A stretch of DNA of 64,000 bases from Edolisoma coerulescens (Eukaryota > Chordata > Aves > Passeriformes > Campephagidae), in the NCBI GenBank assembly GCA_013397115.1, contig VWZW01004119.1, positions 514,634-578,633 of the forward strand. Reading direction: 5' to 3'. Below the pieces are notes generated by a model. That model had not been told where the DNA came from and made no database searches. It was given only the letters and a program-made list of their open reading frames with translations. Of the stretch, positions 10,796-24,200 are shown piece after piece. A program made the position numbers and the translations under genes. Within the stretch, counting starts at the first letter, position 1, and every line of letters begins with the position of its first letter.

Positions 10796-13700
10796 TGCAA
10801 CAGACAATGGATATGCTTCCTACAAACCAGATCATAACATCTGCTATGAAGTTCATCCAATGGTCAGTGTTTCTTGACTTGGTTTATCATTTCCATATAT
10901 AAATACAATTTTTAAGACACTGCACCTTCCCTAACTGCACAGTATATTTAGTTTATTTGAATACCAAAACCATCACAAACCAAGTAAAATAAGACGTCTT
11001 CATCTCACAATAATTCAGTTTATGAGCAAGCCCTGCTAAGCTAGGTGGAAATGCTTTGTCAGAAATACAACTGCTGTAGTAGATTTCCAGGGATGCCACA
11101 ATTAACTGGATTACATGTATTTCTGGGCAGATATCCTCTCCAGTCACCCAAGCAGAAGAACCAACATGCTGCCCATTAGCATCGCACCATTTTTTTTCCC
11201 CCACACTTTAGGAAGCAGCACCTGGCAAAAGCCTCACTCAGATGGACTTTCCAGAGAAACTTCAGTGGCTTGACTTCATGTACACCACAAGCACACACTT
11301 GCAAGGATGGAGCCGTGCATGAGAAAATGCAACTTCACCATGCAGAGACTGGGCCAAAATGGCTCCAGTGACTGAATTTCCTCACTTGCCCAATTCCCTT
11401 CGCTCCGGGAAGCCAAATCACCACACACGATCTGCAGCTGAGACCAACTCGAAGCGGAGCTCAACTTGGAAAACAAAACTGATTGTCACAGACCTTTGGA
11501 GCCCTCTTAACAACAACTGACAGCTTCCCCCCCCAAGTGGAAGAATTGCCATTTTCAAATAATTACTTTCCGTTCTTCGAATTCAAAAAAGATGCATATT
11601 TTGAAGAGGAAAACCTGCTTTAAGATGCCTACACCACTCTACCTATGAGGCACCACCATAATGAACTGTCATTCAAAGGACAGCAAATTTCCATAGCCTG
11701 CTAATGCATGATAATACATGTAATATAACTCAGCAAAAGGCTGAATGAGATGAAGTGATTTCCTCAGCTTGGGACCGCCCAGATGAGAGTGTTATTATCA
11801 CACAAATTAGTATGGCTTGAATGTCTCCCTTTAAACATATTAGGATAACAATAAAGACAGCTCACCCTCATGTGACCTGCTTCTTCCATAACATTTAACA
11901 CAGTCAAATTAAAAGTGCAAATCTGTTACCACGGCATATAAAAAATAATGTACTCCATATTATTTTAGGACCCTCTTTTTGTTAAAAAAAAAAAAAGAGT
12001 AATGGCCAAGTAATGTGTCCTTTCAACTGGAAAAGAGATCAAGTTCTTTGAACAGGTAAAAAATTAATTAGAAAAATGTAAGTTACGTCAACTTTAAGTA
12101 AAACCCAACTAATTAAAGATTTGTGGTATCCATATATCATCGTTCACTTCATGCTGCAACAATTTGTCACTTTTCTGTGTTTATTAAGAGTGTAATTTCT
12201 CATACACTTTGTAAATGGAATAGGAATATGGGGGAGGAGTTGAATTCTCACTATTTTTTGACAATATCCATTAAAGATGATTTGGGTATTAAAATTCCTT
12301 TTATATCCTCCCTATGCAGGATCTAGTTTAAAGTACAAATTATTCACAGCATTATATGCCTGAAGAGTAATTATTCTGCTCCACTGCCCATCATCACTAT
12401 ACTCACAAGGTGGGGAGAAGTGGGTCAACATCAACAAAAAAAAAAAGCCCAAAGTTTGTGGCCAGTAATTTTGAGGGTAACAAAAATCTTTGTAGCAATT
12501 CCTAGAGACCAACAAAAGGACACTGTGCAGAGCCAGGTTCTTAACTTAAGTGAACTCAAACTGGTCCAAACAAAAGTTGAGTTTGATTGAATCAGGCAGT
12601 TGTGAACGTGGCCCAAGAGAGGTAACATGGGACAAAACTGAGTGTATTGGGTGTGATGGGTTTAACTTTTAAGAGCGACTTTTTTCTCTGAGCTACTGCT
12701 CTCCAGAGGTGAGGAAGAGAGGACACTGGGCTGCTCTGTCACACCACGTGGGAATAAAATCTTGGCATGTGGTGCCAATTCAAGAAGTCCTAACACCTTC
12801 TTCCAGAAAGAGACACAAGTCCTGTTATGGCAAATCCAGCAATCAGTGGAAAAGTACAAGAGGGTCACAATGACTTTAATTTTTATTATATCAGTAAATG
12901 CTGTGAATAAAGTTCTTAAACTTGATGGTTTGAAGCACTGAAATATTGACAGAGCATAAGTTACACAGCCTTCTCTTAAACTCTTTGCTTTACCTACTAG
13001 TGCCATATGACAGAACCGATGTTAAAATATATTTTTATCAGAAATGCTACGTGAGAAATGCTGTAGAAACCGGCATTGAATGCACTGCTTTACCCAACTA
13101 TGGTTCCCCACTCACACACATCCTCCTCAACTTTCTTACCCCTTAAAAGCAGACAGAGGCTCTAGAACCAAAGCAGATGGACTCTGAGTCTGGGCTCAGC
13201 TTTTACCCCTCCAAATTAAGCAAAAACCAGAACTGAAGTATACTCAAAACATCGGCTTGACTCCAAAACCCGTAGTTTGTCAACCCCAAATCAGCCCTTT
13301 TGGAAACAAAAATCACAGAGGATGTTTTAATACAAAGCAAGTTGCTTTGCTGTCCATGTCTGGCTTTGTGTTCCTGACTTCACACATCTAGCAAGAGATT
13401 TTCCAAGTACAAAGGGCAGTCAAGCCCTCAACACCATTGATCTGCAGCAGAAATAGGCCACCTAACTAAACCTCCTGCATTTAAATATCCCTCGCCTAAA
13501 CCTGAAAACGATGACTACTCTTCCCCCTCTCTCATCATAAGCTTCTTATCCCAAAGGAAAAACATCAAAAGAGAAAGACCTTAAAACATTAAACAAACAC
13601 AAACTATTCGACTTGCTTTTTGCAATAAGAAAAAAAAAAAAAAGAAGAAAATTTAAGACAAAGCCAAGTATTTTGCCAACCCAGGAAAATAGGATGGTGT

Positions 13701-14569
13701 TAAGCTCTAGGTCAGGATGTTAATGGTGTTAGAACAAGTCCTAGGGCTAAGGTTAATGATGGTATCTTCCATCATAATCCTAAATGTAAAATACTTGCTA
13801 TTATTAGAATATTTTATTCCTAATCCTGTTAAATTTCTACTCTCACAGTGACTTGGAGAGTCAGAGAAGTAGAGCACAGGTCAAATGACTCCTCTGTGTT
13901 AGAAATTTTTAATTCAAATGGAGGTTGTTCTTTTCTGTGAGTGTGTAAGTTAATTTTCATTTACTCGACTATTTTTCCTTCCCCTTTAATCAAAACTAAA
14001 ATATTTGCCAAGAATGGGAAGTCAATGGAAAAAGAAAAAAAAAGCCCTGAGATTTTACCTCTGTGACTGTAGCCTTAGGTGAAAATCAGGGAACATTTGA
14101 GAAGCAGGAAAAGGAGGACAGTGCCCACTCAGTGGGCATTCACCATGCTGAAGTGAGTAATCACCGACTGTGCTAGCCCCTGACTCAGACCCAGCAACCT
14201 CAAGTGTCTAGAAATATCTATTTTATCTTCAGCAAACAAGGCTCCTTCATAGCTCTCACAACAAAAGGGTCTTCAGAAAAGCTGCCAACAGCTATCCCAG
14301 AGGAGAAGGGGACTGTCATGAAGCACTTGCCTATCTTCATCCCAGCACCAAAGACTCAGCTCTGATGTGAATATGGCTGTAAGTGATATAAAGGCTTTAT
14401 ACAAAGACCTCAGGACTAAACAATTCTTCCAAACAATCAAATCATACATTTATGGCTTCAGACACTACCTTAAGTATAACCTAGATGGTATTTTTACCTG
14501 GAAAGAATAAGCTTATGTAATTACCTAAGATTGTAAGTAATAGTGTAGCCTGCACTCCTTGATCTCAAC
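10796..14569. other. Unique non-coding DNA
   Basis: No gene or transposon was recognised. The sequence includes an 8-C run near 11527, several A-rich stretches (11989 and 13628 areas) and a small TGTATTGGGT match at 12643 that is too short to call. Short frames here show no domain signature. Confidence 0.55.
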
Positions 14570-14752
14570 TGAATTGCTGCCCAAAGGAGCTGCAGCTGCC
14601 CCTTCCCTGGAAATATCCAAGGCCAGATTGGATGGGGTTTTGGAGCAACCAAGTCTAGTGGGAGGTGTCCCTGTCTATGACAGGGTGAGTGGAACGAGCA
14701 GATCTTTGAGGTTCCTTCCAACCCAAACCGTTCTATAATTTTATGATTCTAT
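14570..14752 (+). mobile_element. CR1 LINE fragment, 3' end, plus strand
   Basis: Here the element is in forward orientation. It starts near AATTGCTGCCCAAAGGAGC and runs through CCTTCCCTGGAAATATCCAA and GGATGGGGTTTTGGAGCAAC. It ends in the typical tail TTCCTTCCAACCCAAACCGT followed by TCTATAATTTTATGATTCT. About 180 bp of the 3' end is kept. The tail repeat is partly degraded, which points to an older insertion. Confidence 0.92.
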
Positions 14753-15239
14753 CAATTCCGCAATAATTCTTCAGAAAAGGTCCTTTTCATGTATTTCAGA
14801 TTTCAGACTGTTTTAGCCTCTTTTCCTAAGCCTCCTAAGACATTCAAGAAGAAATCACCAAGACACACACCAGAATCATCCCAGTAAAATCTGCAGCAGG
14901 TAGGTATTTACACCCCCAAACCGGGTAATTACATGGTTAAAAACCTGTTTGCACTTGCTATTACCTAATTTATGCACACGTGGACAGAACGTGTGTTCTC
15001 TGGGTTGTGGGTGCAAGTTCTGTGTGGATCTCCAGTGCCAGGTTTGCATCACTTCCACAGCAGATCTCTTGGGAAGATGAAGCCACAAGCACCCATGTGT
15101 GAACCTTTGATCTCCTATAAAAAGTCACAGAGGCAAATTGCAGCCCAACTGCAATCACTCCTGCTACCATTACAGAGTGTAAAATATTCTGTTATAAGGG
15201 TGCCACTTGCAACATAATGTACTTTAAAATTATCAAAGA
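14753..15239. other. Unique non-coding DNA
   Basis: This is unique sequence between the CR1 at 14570-14752 and the 87-bp tandem array. No gene, RNA or repeat was recognised. Confidence 0.5.
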
Positions 15240-15640
15240 TGTTTGACTTTAAGAAAACTGGTTTGGAAAAATGTGAGACCGCTTCAGCGATTTTAAAAGT
15301 AATATGCTATACATTGGTATAGTCCAGAACTGAGATCAGTTCCAAATTAAAGCACCTATAAAACATCTGTAGGGCTCTGATAATTTTAAATCACTTTAGA
15401 CCACTGAAATCCAGATTCCCTATCACTTTCAAGCTGAAACACTTATGATAAATTTGAAGAGCTCTAATAATTTTAAATCATTGTATATTGCACATGCTCA
15501 GAACCTTGATCACTTCCAAATTCAAGGGCATATAAAAATTTGAAGAGCTTCAATTATTTTAAATCACCATGTGCAGTGTATAGAGTGATTTAAAATTGTT
15601 GTAGTGCTTCACATTTTTTTAAGCACTTCAGTTTGGAAGC
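15240..15640. repeat. Diverged tandem array, 87-bp period
   Basis: Three full units are visible at 15325-15411, 15412-15498 and 15499-15585, each starting CAGA and exactly 87 bp long. All three share a core of the form GAAGAGCTCTAATAATTTTA followed by AATCA. By hand count, units 1 and 2 agree at about 55 of 87 positions ungapped. Units 1 and 3 agree at about 23 of their first 30. A shortened, altered unit follows (GTAGTGCTTCACATTTTTTT at 15601-15620), and a partial unit precedes (GCTTCAGCGATTTTAAAAG from 15281). The unit matches no CR1, LTR or SINE that I know. It carries no open frame, and its function is unknown. Confidence 0.75.
15556..15596. repeat. Inverted repeat at the 3' end of the 87-bp array
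   Basis: ATTTTAAATCA (15556-15566), the unit core, is followed 19 bp later by its exact reverse complement TGATTTAAAAT (15586-15596). The inverted copy lies just where the fourth unit should begin. This suggests that the array end includes an inverted piece of the same core. Confidence 0.8.
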
Positions 15641-16724
15641 GAGTCAAGAAGCATTCCAGCCTTGCAGCTCAAGACACACTGGACTAGTTTTAAAATGCAG
15701 CACTCCTCAGAATTGGAAATTAAATGAAAAAAACCTTTCTGCATTTTTTGGGGGCTTTGTGGGGGTTTTGTTTTGGGTTTTTTTTTTAGGGAGGCGGCAC
15801 AGGCAAAGCAATTAAAATAATTAGCATGCCATTTAAGAAGAATGGGGAGAAATATCAGGGGGTTATGCATCAGAAAAAGAAGAAAGACATTATAAAGAAA
15901 GTTTGAAAAACAGCTCGAAAGATTGGATAAGGATTTTTCTTGAGTTTTAGCAGGACTGTACAGAGCTAAACACCGAAAACTCCCATTACCCCATTCTCAA
16001 GTCTGACAAAAATATCCTCTTAACCAATAAATTTTTCACCCCTAGTCCAAGATCCTCTGCCTGGATCTGCTGCTCTCAGGATTACTACTCTCCAGATTTC
16101 AGGACTTGACTGGAATTTAGTTAGTCTTGCCCTATTTAGCATTCACCTTCAGCCAAGAACTGGTTGATGCTTCATTATAACAGTCCTTGGGAGTATCTAA
16201 GATGCCTATCAGCAGGTAGGAATTCTAAACTGGTAGGAACTATGAGTTTACTAGCTGGTCCAAGCTGATAGGAAGTCCCTACTAGTATATACAAATCTAT
16301 AAATGCCAGTACGGACCAGCACTTCCAAACCCCTGGGCCAGCAAAGCGTCCATGATACCAATGATGGACCTAGGACACGATGCTGAGACACCCCCAGCCC
16401 TGCCACCCTCCCGTCCTGAGCCCTTCACAGCTATTTTTAATCATCCCACTTCTTTCTGAAAAGGAAAAACAAAAAAAAAAAGTGACTTTGTGGAGGGGCA
16501 GAGAGAGGTTATTTGTTTAACTTTGTGGTCGTCTCTGTTGCCTGTAGGTCTGCGTGTGGAGCCGGCCAGGCAGTGCCCGGGAATCGGGGCGTTCTTCATA
16601 ATTCTGCTTCAGTGGAAACATACTGTCCTGCAGTTAGCAGGAGAAAGGGAAAAAGAGCCTGAAGGCGCTGGAATAATTAAGCGAATGCAGTGACAGCTGT
16701 GGCAGGTCCTGGGCAGGACTGGCT

Positions 16725-16860
16725 CCACTGAGCTGAATTAATGGCATCAACAGCCCAGCATCTCCATTAACATTTGATCATTAATTATTACCCTCTGACA
16801 GTGAGATCTGAAACCTTCTTATGAGTGGCCTGTTATTAATCTACCTTACCTGCCCTGAAA
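16725..16860. promoter_or_regulatory. Candidate enhancer-like segment, homeodomain motif cluster
   Basis: TTAAT, CATTAA, TTAATTATTA (16781-16790) and TTATTAAT (16833-16840) cluster within about 100 bp. They are interspersed with GC-containing words such as CATCAACAGCCCAGCATCTC. This mixture of TAAT cores with non-simple sequence is typical of vertebrate conserved non-coding elements. Conservation cannot be judged from one sequence, so this is a guess from motif content. Confidence 0.2.
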
Positions 16861-18200
16861 ATCAGGCAGCTCTCCCACCTAAACAGAACAGCCCTGCTTT
16901 GTTTTTACCCCCTCTAAAAAGAAAATAGCAGTTGCTTTCAGGGTTAGGTTAGAGAATAATACCCACAGAGCTACTTTTAAATTAATTAGGTGCATTCTTA
17001 AAGCATCAGCAACATTCCTGGCGTGTTCTTGTGTTGACTTAAACGTAATGGTTACCTTGTATACGTTCCTGGCTGCCTGCACTTCACATCCTCAGAGGGA
17101 AGAGCCACGAGTGCTGCCTGTCACAACCAAATGACTGGCTCAAAATGAGGGGTTTGAGTTGTTGTGCTTGTTGGGTTGTGAGGGGTTTTTTTAAAGCTCT
17201 GCACAGCTGAGAACATCAGCTTCCCAAGCAGCACAGCAACCGATTCATCAAACCAAACTCACAGATCTGCTGTCATCAGAAGACCTATTGTGGAAGCTGA
17301 GCAAAACCTGCACCTTTGGAGCAAAAAGGCAAATAAGTGTAAAAAAAAACCCCAAACCCTAGGCTTTTTTAAAAGTGGAAAACAATAGTGAAGGCCTAAT
17401 TATAACACTAAATTTGCATTCAGCAACCTTTGTACAGCCATTTGTGTCTCTGTCTTGCTAAAAGGGGGTTATAGAACTTAAGGGGGTTTTTATTATTTTT
17501 TTTAAAAAACCAGCATAACTTGCTAGTCCTATGAATACCAGTCAGGAAAAAAAGAAAATCTAATTCTGTCCTCTCTGCTGTAAATCAGAAGTGAACATTT
17601 CCCAGCCAGAGAGCACCAGGTTTGCTGCAGCATCACATGGGGTCCATGGAACTCCCCCATCCACAATCCACCCACCTCACCCCCTCCTCTCCTTGCAGAA
17701 GGAGTTGTGAGTGCTGAATAGAGACCAAATCAGATTAGTTGCCTGTTTGACCTTTTCTCAAAGCACAGGGCTGAGGAAGGTGCCCAGGCCAGGTCCCTTG
17801 CAGCACAGAGCCTTTTCTGATAAGAGAGGCAAACGGACATGAGCAACGAGGACCCCGTGAGCTACGGGGGCAGGAGGATGGGGAGAAAGAGGAAGAGTGT
17901 ACAGGTGGCCTGAAGCCACACAGCCTGCTGCCCTCGTGTGCCTGAGCTGCCTGGCACTGACAAGAAGACAAAGGGGCCATGCTGGAGGTTGGAAAAGCAT
18001 TGGGTTGTCCCCCAGCACACAGAATCACAGTCCCCAGGGCATCGCCAGAGACCCACCACACCCCACTGCAAGGCAAGGCAATAAGTCATCCTGTGAACAC
18101 GGTCTCTGTGAGAGCAATTTCACTGGCAAGACAGATTTGGGGTAAAAATGATAATAATTAAGAATATTCTTGGCATTTCTCCCCATACACCCGGTAAAAG

Positions 18201-18217
18201 AAAAAAAAAAAAAAAAA
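18201..18217. repeat. Poly-A tract (17 bp)
   Basis: A simple 17-A homopolymer. No source gene or retrocopy can be recognised beside it. Confidence 0.9.
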
Positions 18218-21200
18218 TAGATTTCGAGAAAAAAGTTTTCTACACGTTAAGACACCATCTCCTCTTCAGAGGCAGAGCTGCTCAGGCTGTTTCAGAGCTA
18301 ACATAATGGGCTATGTATTTTCAAAGGGGGCTGTGTTTCAGACCAGATGGTTTCTGTCTTCTCATAGAGAAACAGAGACTACACAGTCGCAGCAGTGTTC
18401 GGCACCAAGGCAGTGGCACCCACGTTTTGGGGACAGACAAAAGGATGATTCGTGAGAATCTCAGTATAACTTAGGAAAAAATTGTTTCAATCCCTTACTG
18501 TCACAGTTTGCTGTGAAACTGGGTATCATATATCATCGCCAGTGATCACGCAAGCCTTATTCTGGTTTCACAAACACACCTATTAAAAGAACAGTGTGAC
18601 AGTGTGCCCAGATTAGCCAAATAACGGGCAGCAACTCTCCCACAGCCCTGAATTTTCAGGAATTGCCAGTATTTCACTATTAAGCAGTAACTTTCAACAA
18701 AGGGTTTGAAGTATTCTTCAAGAAAACAAACACAGTTGCTCCTTTTTACAGCCTGGAAAAAAAAATGTACCTGAAAAATAAGGGCTAGGCTTTTCATTAT
18801 GGTGGATAGCTGATATTTGCAATTTAATTTTCCAAAATGATTAATTCCTCTCTGCCCTTGGCTTTTGCTGGAAAAGTAACGTGCGCTGTTTCAATCTGTT
18901 GCTGCTGTACCTCACTGGGGTAATCTGTAATAATAAATATTTTACCTGAGTGTCCCTCACTTACGCAGGAGTGCTCTGGAAGTCTGGGAGGGGCAAGTGG
19001 ATGAGCTGGTTCCATAGCAAGAAACAGAAACAAGGAAGCAAAAGTCTCAGTTACGGCATGCATGAAAAGTCAATGTTTTTGCACTGACCTTTCACTTGCA
19101 AAGGTGAGGCTGGAATGGATTTCTGTAACCCTACAGGGAGTTTCACTGCTTTCAAACCTTACAGGTATTTGGGAGGTTATTAAAGAAAACACCCACACCA
19201 CAAGATGAGAGCTTGCACGGAAAACTTGGGATAATTAAAATGCCTGGCCAATTTTGCCCTCTGCCTTTCTAGTAAAGTGTTTTAATGAAGGGAGGACTAT
19301 TTCACTAATATAAAACTCCATGCAAAGTTATTCTACATATTTACATAAGGCTAAAAATTTTAATAGTTTTTCCATTGCCAGTAAAACCCTCTCCTCTCCT
19401 TGATGTCTTGGTATAGTAAAAATTATAGATTAAGCATTTTCTAATTTGATTTAGTGAACAGATGCATTCTTTGCAGAACAGGTCAAATATCCCGTTCCAA
19501 AACTCTCTAACATCATGAAAGCATCACACAGAGCATCTTAGACTGAAATACATTAACGAATGCAAACAAATTTGGAATCAGAAATATGCTTAACTAGCCT
19601 GAAATAACCTGATTAGCTGGAGATCCAGTGCTCATTTTCCACAGACACTGACAACATTCATTTTTATTACTCTCTTCCAGAATAAATTTGTGTCCTAGAG
19701 TTACCCATGCTGATGGGAATATAGCGTGTAAGGGAGACACCTTGATTAAAGCACTGCACATCAAGCTGCAACAAAACAAACAATGTTTAAAATCCCCCAC
19801 CACACCCTGTGGATAAACGAAAAAAGCCAAAATAAAACACAAACAACCCCTACACCACCTAGAATTTGGGAACAAGACAAATTGGGGAACATGGCTCTAA
19901 AGGGCATGACCAATCAGATCAACTTCTTAAACAGCTTCTCCAAGAAATCTGTTTGTGCAACTTTAATCAGACCAGAGTTCAGATGATGTGCAAAACTGCA
20001 GGCACACATGGCCAAATTTTCACAAATATCCCATAGATTATCTATCACCCTAGAAAATCCTTCCTTTTCAGCTGTTCTTGATCCATAATGCTGCAGTATA
20101 ATTAATGCCACATATGAACTTGATATACTCAATTGTTATGAATACCAGAGATTTACCAAGGCAATCAGAATATTATTTGCATTGTGTTTTTTTTCTACTG
20201 GCTTTGCAAAGAGCTGTGCTGTGTTGCTTTGGATTGGTATCAAAACAAAAGGATCAGGTTAACCTCTAATTGCACTGAAGTTAGAGATCTGAAATTCACG
20301 CAGAGAAGAAACCCTGATGAATAGCTTGAACCCAGTTCAAATATTTGGCGTGTTTAGAGTGAAATGAGTATTTCCTCAAAGTAAGCAAGTTGAGTAATTA
20401 CTAAGTCCCTAACCAAGCCAATAACTTCCCATTTCTTTCTCCAAAACACAATACTTCCCAAAGAGTTTGAAGAGCAACAATATGCAATGCTCAATTTTAA
20501 AATCTTAACAGCAAGCAAAGTAGGGGGAAAAAAAAAGAGAAATAAATACATATCTTCACATAAATTCTCCAGTATGGAGAGCCTTCAAACACATTCCTGT
20601 TTCTAAAGAGCATCTGATTGCATTAAAAAAAAATTAAATTGTTAATCATGTTAAGGGTTTGGCAAAAACCCAGAGAGATGGAAAGTAGGTCTCCAGTTTC
20701 CATGTGCTATTGGATAAATATAGCTGAGTTTTACATAGTCCAAATTTAACAGAAAACATCCCACTCCCTCTGGATCACCTATGGAAGAAAGTAGGCTGCA
20801 CCTGAGGGTCAGGTCCTGCTCTGACATTCCTCAGAACAACAAGGACGAAATTCTGGGCTCAGCAAAATTTGGATCAGTTATGAGAGGACGTCAGACCCTA
20901 GACTTGTGTCTTTTTTTTTTTTATGCCTGCTGTTTAAGCTACAATTTTTGGAGCTATAGCTGCAAAATCATCATGATGTTCATTAACAAGCATGTGTTTA
21001 AGAGGCCCAGATAATGGTTCTTTAGGACAGCCTCACATCTCATGCTGTGGGAACATGCCAGCCAGCCAGCAACAAGCCAAGCCTTAGTCATAAAAGAGAA
21101 ACTTGGTCCTTAATAATAAATCATCAAGAACATGTTTTTCATATAATGTGCATTGTGCCAGCCAATAGCCCTCTTGTCACTTTGATGCCAACCAAATGAA

Positions 21201-24200
21201 ACACAGATTAAGCAAATTAAATTTCCTCTGCCATTGAAAGCAAACCAGGACAATGGATTCTGAGCACTGTGTGGTGTCATGGGAGGAGAGTAGGGCACGG
21301 GGTAACAGATAGACTTGGATTTGCATTAACCCATCACAGGGCACTCTGTTGGCTTAGTCCCATCTCTTCTCTGCTCCACATGGTACCAAGGCCCTGTAGG
21401 ACCATCCTAGGAATAGATCTGTGAGGACACAGAGCAGATGAAACTTTGCCCTCAGCCTCATTTGGAGAGACAACATTCCCTGAAAATTGCAGGATGTTAT
21501 CTGCTTCCCCATAAAAGCTTAATCACTTATGACTATGCATTAGGACAATAAAAATGATACCAGAAGTTGCTATGGCCTGGCAAACTTCATCACTCCTGCA
21601 GAAACCAAGACCATGTTCTTTGGCTTTAGCTGGTAGAGCTTCACTAGCAAGAAAACGCATGGACCAAGTATTTCCCAGTCTCTAGGCTGCTGCACAGTGT
21701 CCCGATTCATGCACTGACTTGACTTGGATTTGACCCATAGCCAGAGATCCACAGCCCACGATCAGTGGAGCCTCCTGCATCAATAAGAATGGCCGTAGAA
21801 CACCAGAAACTACATTCCCAGCAGCTGCATCCCCAAAATCTGCTTCTGTTTCCTGCCCTTAACCACCTATGCTCACTACAGCCCATGTGTTAAGCCTCCA
21901 AGTCTTGTCATGTTACTTAATTTCTCTTGACAAAGAGGCTTTCAGAAATGGGCCAAATCCATCTGTGCACTGTTAGTTCAAGTGCAATTACAGCAAGAAT
22001 CACCTCTGTCCTCCTTCCTCTTAACCATGAGATCCATAGAACTATAGACGCTGTCAAGATCCACTTTGTAACCATCTAATTTTCCACGGCTTTCTTTAGT
22101 CAGATGCTGGAAGCTGGCAAACAGCAGGTAGTAACTCCAGAAAAACACATCTCGAGGGTGCCTGAAAACTGTATTTCTCTCAGATTACATACCAGACAGT
22201 AAAACTGCATCCTGCCTCTCGAGCCACCCAAAGTGACCAGTTATCAGATCAATGGGCAGCAATCTTGCACAATTACACTCGCAATTCACATGTCACTGCA
22301 CAGAAATTCCTGACTTTTTACCTCTTCATCAAGCTTTCCCTTCATTAATTATTTAATAAACTGCCTATAGGAGCTTTAATTGTAAACATTTGTTAAAGAT
22401 ATCAAACCTAGAAGTGTGCTAGAATGTTTCCCACCTCAAGCTTTAATGAGTTTACAATACCTTCAGCCCATATGCTTCAAAAACGTTATCCTCAATTATG
22501 TAACAGGAGGTGCTCTGCTGATATCTGTTAACAGCTAGAACAGCTGTGGTTTTCTGCTTTTTTGCACTGCTCAGGAGAAGCAGCAAGTTCAGCTTCCTTT
22601 TTTTTTTTAATTTGGTTGCAAAACCTCTGAGCCGAACAGGTGTGTGCAATCACGAACCACAGCGATGAGCCCAAACTGCTGCTTTTCTAAAAATTCCACC
22701 AGTCAGTGACACACACTGGTCAAGGTTGCACAACCTTGTTTTCCACAGGCTGTTTCTGATGATTCATTGCCCTCACGGAGGTGAGTTTCAATTATCGTTA
22801 ATACATCTTTTTTTTCTGGTACTGTACTAAGAACTTCCTCATTTTCGTCTCTTCTCTTCCTCCCCCTCAGCTCTCCTAATTTAAGTGAGTTTCCTTGTTA
22901 ACCAAGAAACTTACCTTGAACATTAAAGAAAAAAATCTCCCTATGTGTGCCCAGAGCAGACTATAACAGCAGAAAATTCCGTGTACGATTTTATTCTCAT
23001 TGGGCTCTATGAAAATGCTCTTCGTTCCTTCACCTCTCACTAACAATTGGCAGAAGCCAAACACTTTGTGGGGTTGTGGGATTGCTCTGCAAGAGACACT
23101 TGTCCAGAGCTACCAAACTAATTTCACATATAGGTGAGCTTATACTTCCACTGGAATCAAAAGAAAGAAGGCGACATGAACTTGACTGCCTCATGTTCCT
23201 GCAATTCCCCATTCCCTAATTTTCTTGTCATATGAGGTATTCTCATTTCATCTTAACAAAGGAAGAGTTGTGAAAAAAAGAAAAAAAAAAACCACCAGGA
23301 AAAGCTTAAACTTAAGGAGCCAAATTTCTTATGACTTTTTTTGTCCATGTAAGCTCCATTTCCTTTCCCTAGGTCTCCGTCCCCACCTAAGTGTCAGCAC
23401 ACTACCATAAATAAGAGGAAATGTGTGGAAAAAACTGGGTCCTCAGGAGGTCAGATGACACCAAGAGCTGCAATTGTGAAAGCTGACATCAGACAGACCT
23501 CACTTTTATGTCTTCACAAATTCTGTTTGCGAATACATCAGACACTTTGTTTTATCAAAGGTAATAACAGCTGCTTCCCAATGGAGAGACAGGAGCTGGT
23601 GCCTCAAGTGCTGCTGTCTCTGCTCAACATGCACTAAACACCCTGTGTGGATTCCTACAAATATTCAAACAAGGCATCACTTGGGGAAGAAACAGGTTTT
23701 CCTTCTTGACGGATGCTGGGCTTTCATGAGGTTTTCCAAACCTACGTGTTTACAGGCACGTCCTTCCCCATGGAGCGGCCACACCAGAGAGGGAAGGGCT
23801 TCAGAAGGAAAGGGTTGTACCTCCCTCCACTCCTCCATCTGCTTCCCTTCACCCTGCTCATGGTTTCCGAGAAGTCCTGCCTGGCTGACACGATGTAGGG
23901 AGGCAGGGGAAGCTCTGCTTGGTGTTGCCTGCTGAGCTTGAGCAATTCTGGAGTTCTCAGAAGCACTTGCAGTTTATCAACACACACTTCGTATCTAAGG
24001 AGTTTAAGGTCTATCCAAAGGTTAGGTGGCAGCAGGATGAAGAATCTAGGTCCAAGTTTTGGATTTCAAGGCATAAATCCCAGACAGACACTTAAGATCA
24101 AGTGGTTTTTCTACAGCCAAAACCTATGAAATCTCAAAAATCCCACCTGGTATGGACCTGTATTTTTAGACATCTAGTTATCCTCAAGGACCTAAGCAGG

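Noticed and set aside
10585..10860. Open frames on both strands overlapping 10585-10860
   Set aside because: They run through the CR1 3' untranslated end and so are not gene sequence.
12643..12662. TGTATTGGGTGTGATGGG, similar to an avian LTR head
   Set aside because: Only about 10 bases agree, and the following sequence shows no LTR features. The match is too short to call.
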